Assembly (NCBI GenBank): GCA_013285505.1
Contig: CP053450.1
Span: forward strand, 1,720,796-1,784,795
DNA: 64,000 bases
Source of the DNA: Planctomycetota bacterium
GTDB lineage: Bacteria; Planctomycetota; Phycisphaerae; Phycisphaerales; UBA1924
Reading direction: 5' to 3'
The notes under the pieces are model-generated. The model did not search any database. It was not told where the DNA came from and saw nothing but the letters and a program-made list of their open reading frames with translations. Made by a program: the position numbers and the translations under genes. Below, piece after piece: positions 61,415 to 64,000 of this stretch; the stretch's first letter is position 1; each line of letters opens with the position of its first letter.

Positions 61415-62755
61415 TCACGGCGAACGCTCGCCCTGGTAGTACCACGACTCGGCGATCTGCACGAGCCGGACGATCAGATCGTCGAAGCCGGAGATGCCGG
61501 CCCGCTCGAACAGACGGAGCAGGTAGCGCGAGGTCTCCTCGATGCCGCGTTCCTGCATCAGCCGCTGCCGGAGTTCCAGCTGCGCCTCATAGAGCGTGCG
61601 CGAGGTGTCCTCGATGCGGTCGAGGTAGACCCAGTAGGTGAAGGTCCCTGCATCGATCGGGCCCTGCCACTGGCCGGGCGAGAGTTGGGAGGCGGCGTTC
61701 TGCAGTGCCTCGAGGCCGAACAGTTCTGTGCTGGCCAGATCGCCGGTGATCGCCCGGGTCGTCGGGTCCGGCGTCTGGTTCCGCTCGTCGGCCGCGACCT
61801 CGGGGAAGGGTGTTGAGGCGAGTGCCTGGTCGATCGCCGCGATCGTTTCCGTCTCGTCGGTCCGCACGCGGATGAGCCGGAACACCGCTGACGGGGGCGG
61901 GTTGAATTCGTCGGCGTTCCGTTCGTACTCGAGCACGAGATCGCGAGAGGTCACCTGCACGCGGTCGCGGATGCGCTGCTGGATCTGCGCGACCAGGGCC
62001 GCCCGCTCACGTTCCCGCTTGGCCTCTTCGAGACCGATGCCGGAAGTGCGGCGGAGCTGCTCGTCGGCCAGCGTCTGGCTCCCGTAGGAGCTGCGGACGA
62101 CGTCTTTCTCGAAGCGTTCGAGGAACACGCGCAGGCCAGCGCGTTCCTGATCCGTCAGCCCCGCCCGGGCCTCGGCGAGGAACAGCTCGTCCTGCAGGTT
62201 GGCGATGAGCCGGTTGTTGATCTCGTTGGCCGCGAAGGCTCGCCACTCGGCCCGGGACTTCCCGATCGACTCGGCCCGCAGCCGCGGCCCGAGGGGTTCC
62301 AGCCATGAGCGTGCGATGATCGGCAGCCCGTTCAGGTCGCCGACCTTGGCGTCCACCATCGTGACACCGGTCATGTCCACAGGGGCTGGTCGGGCCTGTC
62401 TGGCGTCAGGCTGCGGCGGCTGCGGGGCATCCGGTTCGCTCTCCGGCTCGAGCACCGGGTCGCCGATCTCGACGCCGATCTCGCCGACGCCGGCGTCGGC
62501 CTGGGCCTCCGTGAGCGACCGGATATCGACGCGCTCGGCCCGGCGTTGCTCAGGGGTATAGGTGGGGATGGGCTGGGTGGCGGTCTCGCTGCCGCTCTGC
62601 GGATTCCGGAAGTCCGCGGCCGTCAGCCGGGTGCCGCCGGAGAATTCCGGCAGGGAAACGCCGCCGCACCCGGCGAGAATCAGGGCGAGAAACCCCGCGG
62701 TGGGTCCCGCGAGAAGCCCCTTTCGCGGCCGAGGTTGTTCCCGAACGTCTACCAT
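61415..62755 (-). CDS. Lipoprotein with SurA/PpiC-like peptidyl-prolyl isomerase layout
   Basis: 446 residues. The lipobox LALILAGCGG marks a lipoprotein; the Cys is near residue 30. A linker rich in Pro, Gln and Glu is followed by an alpha-helical domain (INNRLIANLQDELFLAEARAGL) and a beta-rich module VFRLIRVRTDETETIAAIDQ, which resembles parvulin-like segments in SurA/PpiC proteins. The catalytic parvulin residues are not clear, so the role may be only chaperone-like. ATG 62755 is 32 bp from the divergent DUF1844 gene. Confidence 0.65.
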   Translation of the reverse strand: MVDVREQPRPRKGLLAGPTAGFLALILAGCGGVSLPEFSGGTRLTAADFRNPQSGSETATQPIPTYTPEQRRAERVDIRSLTEAQADAGVGEIGVEIGDPVLEPESEPDAPQPPQPDARQARPAPVDMTGVTMVDAKVGDLNGLPIIARSWLEPLGPRLRAESIGKSRAEWRAFAANEINNRLIANLQDELFLAEARAGLTDQERAGLRVFLERFEKDVVRSSYGSQTLADEQLRRTSGIGLEEAKRERERAALVAQIQQRIRDRVQVTSRDLVLEYERNADEFNPPPSAVFRLIRVRTDETETIAAIDQALASTPFPEVAADERNQTPDPTTRAITGDLASTELFGLEALQNAASQLSPGQWQGPIDAGTFTYWVYLDRIEDTSRTLYEAQLELRQRLMQERGIEETSRYLLRLFERAGISGFDDLIVRLVQIAESWYYQGERSP

Positions 62756-62787
62756 GCGGCTGAATCCTAGCAGAAAGGAACGCCGCC

Positions 62788-63303
62788 ATGGCCGACGACC
62801 AGCAGCCGAAGATCATCATCGACGACGATTGGAAGGCGCAAGCCCAGGCCGAGAAGGCCAAGCTGGCCGAAAAAGAGCAGGCCAAGGCGGGGGCGGCCCC
62901 GGCGGCCGCGGGTGCTGCCGCACCCGGAGCCGGCGCGGCTCCCGGCCAGCAGGAGAAGATCGGGTTCTCCGACCTGGTGCAGATGCTGGCCAGCCAGGCC
63001 CTGATGTACATGGGAGCGGTGGCCGATCCGCAGACCGGGAAGGCAGTGGTTTCCCCGCCGATGGCCCAGGCGCACATCGAACTGCTGGGTGTGCTCGAAG
63101 AGAAGACCAAGGGCAACCTGACCGACGATGAGTCGAAGATGGTGTCGGGCATCACGCACGAGTTGCGGATGCAGTTCGTTGAGCTGAGCAAGGCGATCGA
63201 GCAGGCCATCCGTGAGGGCAAGATCACGATGGGGCCCGACGGTGAGATGCGAGCGGTCAATCCCCCCGCCGATGCGCCGGGCACACCGCCGATGCCGGGC
63301 TGA
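62788..63303 (+). CDS. DUF1844 domain protein
   Basis: 171 residues: acidic/charged start (DDQQPKIIIDDDWKAQ), an Ala/Gly/Pro-rich linker, then the DUF1844 core with FSDLVQMLASQALMYMGAV and QAHIELLGVLEEKTKGNL. The tail is Pro-rich. The function is unknown; the protein is typical of planctomycetes and actinobacteria-like genomes. ATG 62788 has AGAAAGGA just upstream. It faces the lipoprotein gene. Confidence 0.85.
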   Translation: MADDQQPKIIIDDDWKAQAQAEKAKLAEKEQAKAGAAPAAAGAAAPGAGAAPGQQEKIGFSDLVQMLASQALMYMGAVADPQTGKAVVSPPMAQAHIELLGVLEEKTKGNLTDDESKMVSGITHELRMQFVELSKAIEQAIREGKITMGPDGEMRAVNPPADAPGTPPMPG

Positions 63304-63429
63304 GCCGGGCCGCTCGCGGCCGGTTTCGCGGCTGGCTACACTCGGTTTAAAGCGTCGGGAGCCGTGGTCCCGTCGTGCAAAGTGATCGCGAGGGCCCGCG
63401 ACCGGCGGGCCACTGGAAGGGTGTGATTC

Positions 63430-64000
63430 GTGGCCAAATCCGAGGGCTTTCTGGAGCGTCACCACTTTCTGCTCAGGCGTCTCCATTCGTTGACAGGTGT
63501 CGTGCCGATCGGCATGTTTCTGATGGTCCACCTGACCACCAACGCCTCGATCGTCTGGGGCCGCATCAACGGCCACGACGGACTCGAAGGCGCAGACGCG
63601 GCGGTCGCGACCTTCCAGCACGAGGTCAACTTCATCCACAGCCTGCCCGCGTTGATCCTCATCGAGATCTTCGGCCTGTGGCTGCCCATCGCGTTCCACT
63701 CCGTGCTGGGTGTGATCTACGCCACCAGCAGCAAGCCCAACAACGACCGCTACGCCTATCAGGACAACTGGCGGTACACGCTCCAGCGGATCAGCGGCTA
63801 TGTCGGCGTGCTGTTCATCTTCTACCACGTCGCCACGCTCCGGTGGGGGTGGAGCTTCCTCATCCCCGGGGGCACCGAGTGGAGCGCCGAGTACGCGGCC
63901 TCGACCATGGCCGCGGCGTTGCAGGGCAGCACCGACGGCTTCCGACTCGGCGGCCTGCTGGTTTCCGCGTTCTACATGGTCGGGGTCTCGTTGCTGGTCT
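63430..64000 (+). CDS. sdhC: Succinate dehydrogenase cytochrome b subunit (SdhC-like), 3' end outside the window
   Basis: Only 190 residues are in the window and no stop is reached. Three or more helices are visible, with an early RRLHSLTGVVPIGMFLMVHL and a later HSVLGVIYA, plus IFYHVATLRWGWSF. These match the cytochrome b558 type of SdhC, with conserved His residues in the helices as haem ligands. GTG 63430 has GGAAGGG 8 to 14 nt upstream. The sdhA and sdhB genes are expected just downstream, outside the window. Confidence 0.85.
   Translation, partial: MAKSEGFLERHHFLLRRLHSLTGVVPIGMFLMVHLTTNASIVWGRINGHDGLEGADAAVATFQHEVNFIHSLPALILIEIFGLWLPIAFHSVLGVIYATSSKPNNDRYAYQDNWRYTLQRISGYVGVLFIFYHVATLRWGWSFLIPGGTEWSAEYAASTMAAALQGSTDGFRLGGLLVSAFYMVGVSLLV

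Overview
The window looks like a chromosomal segment of a high-GC planctomycete, most likely class Phycisphaerae. This is inferred from gene content, not from a database search. The signs are a solitary 16S rRNA gene with no 23S or 5S behind it, two PEP-CTERM-type exported proteins, a double dockerin-like C-terminus, two stand-alone pseudopilin-like proteins, an ECF sigma factor next to a membrane Ser/Thr kinase, many Cys4 zinc-ribbon membrane proteins, and a copy pair of the GTGFQPV-coding palindrome inside miaB. Kdo genes (kdsA and a kdtA-like gene) point to a lipopolysaccharide outer membrane. No phage, transposase, integrase or CRISPR array is visible.

Layout. 1-12000: partial hypothetical, purC, a degenerate GH10-like gene, a ComEA-like HhH protein, mfd, a CaxA-type antiporter, a methyltransferase, phoU and a zinc-ribbon membrane protein. 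12060-14245: the 16S rRNA gene on the minus strand with promoter, boxA and terminator. 14280-17360: comF, mcsB, mcsA and rpmB. 17490-23345: PEP-CTERM protein, DegT aminotransferase, dnaA with a structured upstream region, an acetyltransferase and an exported protein. 23429-32690: rpmA, kdsA, tRNA-Val, kdtA, an ion channel, an alternative GlmU-like enzyme, a SUKH-family protein and polA. 32850-42000: CIA30-like protein, serine hydrolase, HAD hydrolase, PAS-LuxR regulator, mreBCD and a coiled-coil protein. 42125-53173: sigma factor/kinase pair, trpD, and a large Gln-rich membrane protein followed by a VWA/amidotransferase-like membrane protein and a methyltransferase. 53170-64000: miaB, the exported-protein cluster (pseudopilins, PEP-CTERM, dockerin), a His-rich protein behind a metal-regulator-like palindrome, a histidine kinase, yraN, a PpiC-like lipoprotein, a DUF1844 protein and the start of sdhC.

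The most striking sequence-wide feature is a set of about 30 frameshifts in genes that must be functional (mfd, polA, dnaA, kdtA, trpD and others). Nearly every one is repaired by adding back one GC (or CG) dinucleotide at a GCGC/CGCG tract. Losing that many housekeeping genes in 64 kb is not credible biologically, so I read this as a systematic GC-dinucleotide contraction in the sequence or assembly. I list the affected genes as single features. A real 31-unit GA microsatellite lies directly upstream of the start codon of a PEP-CTERM gene and is the best candidate for a phase-variable switch.
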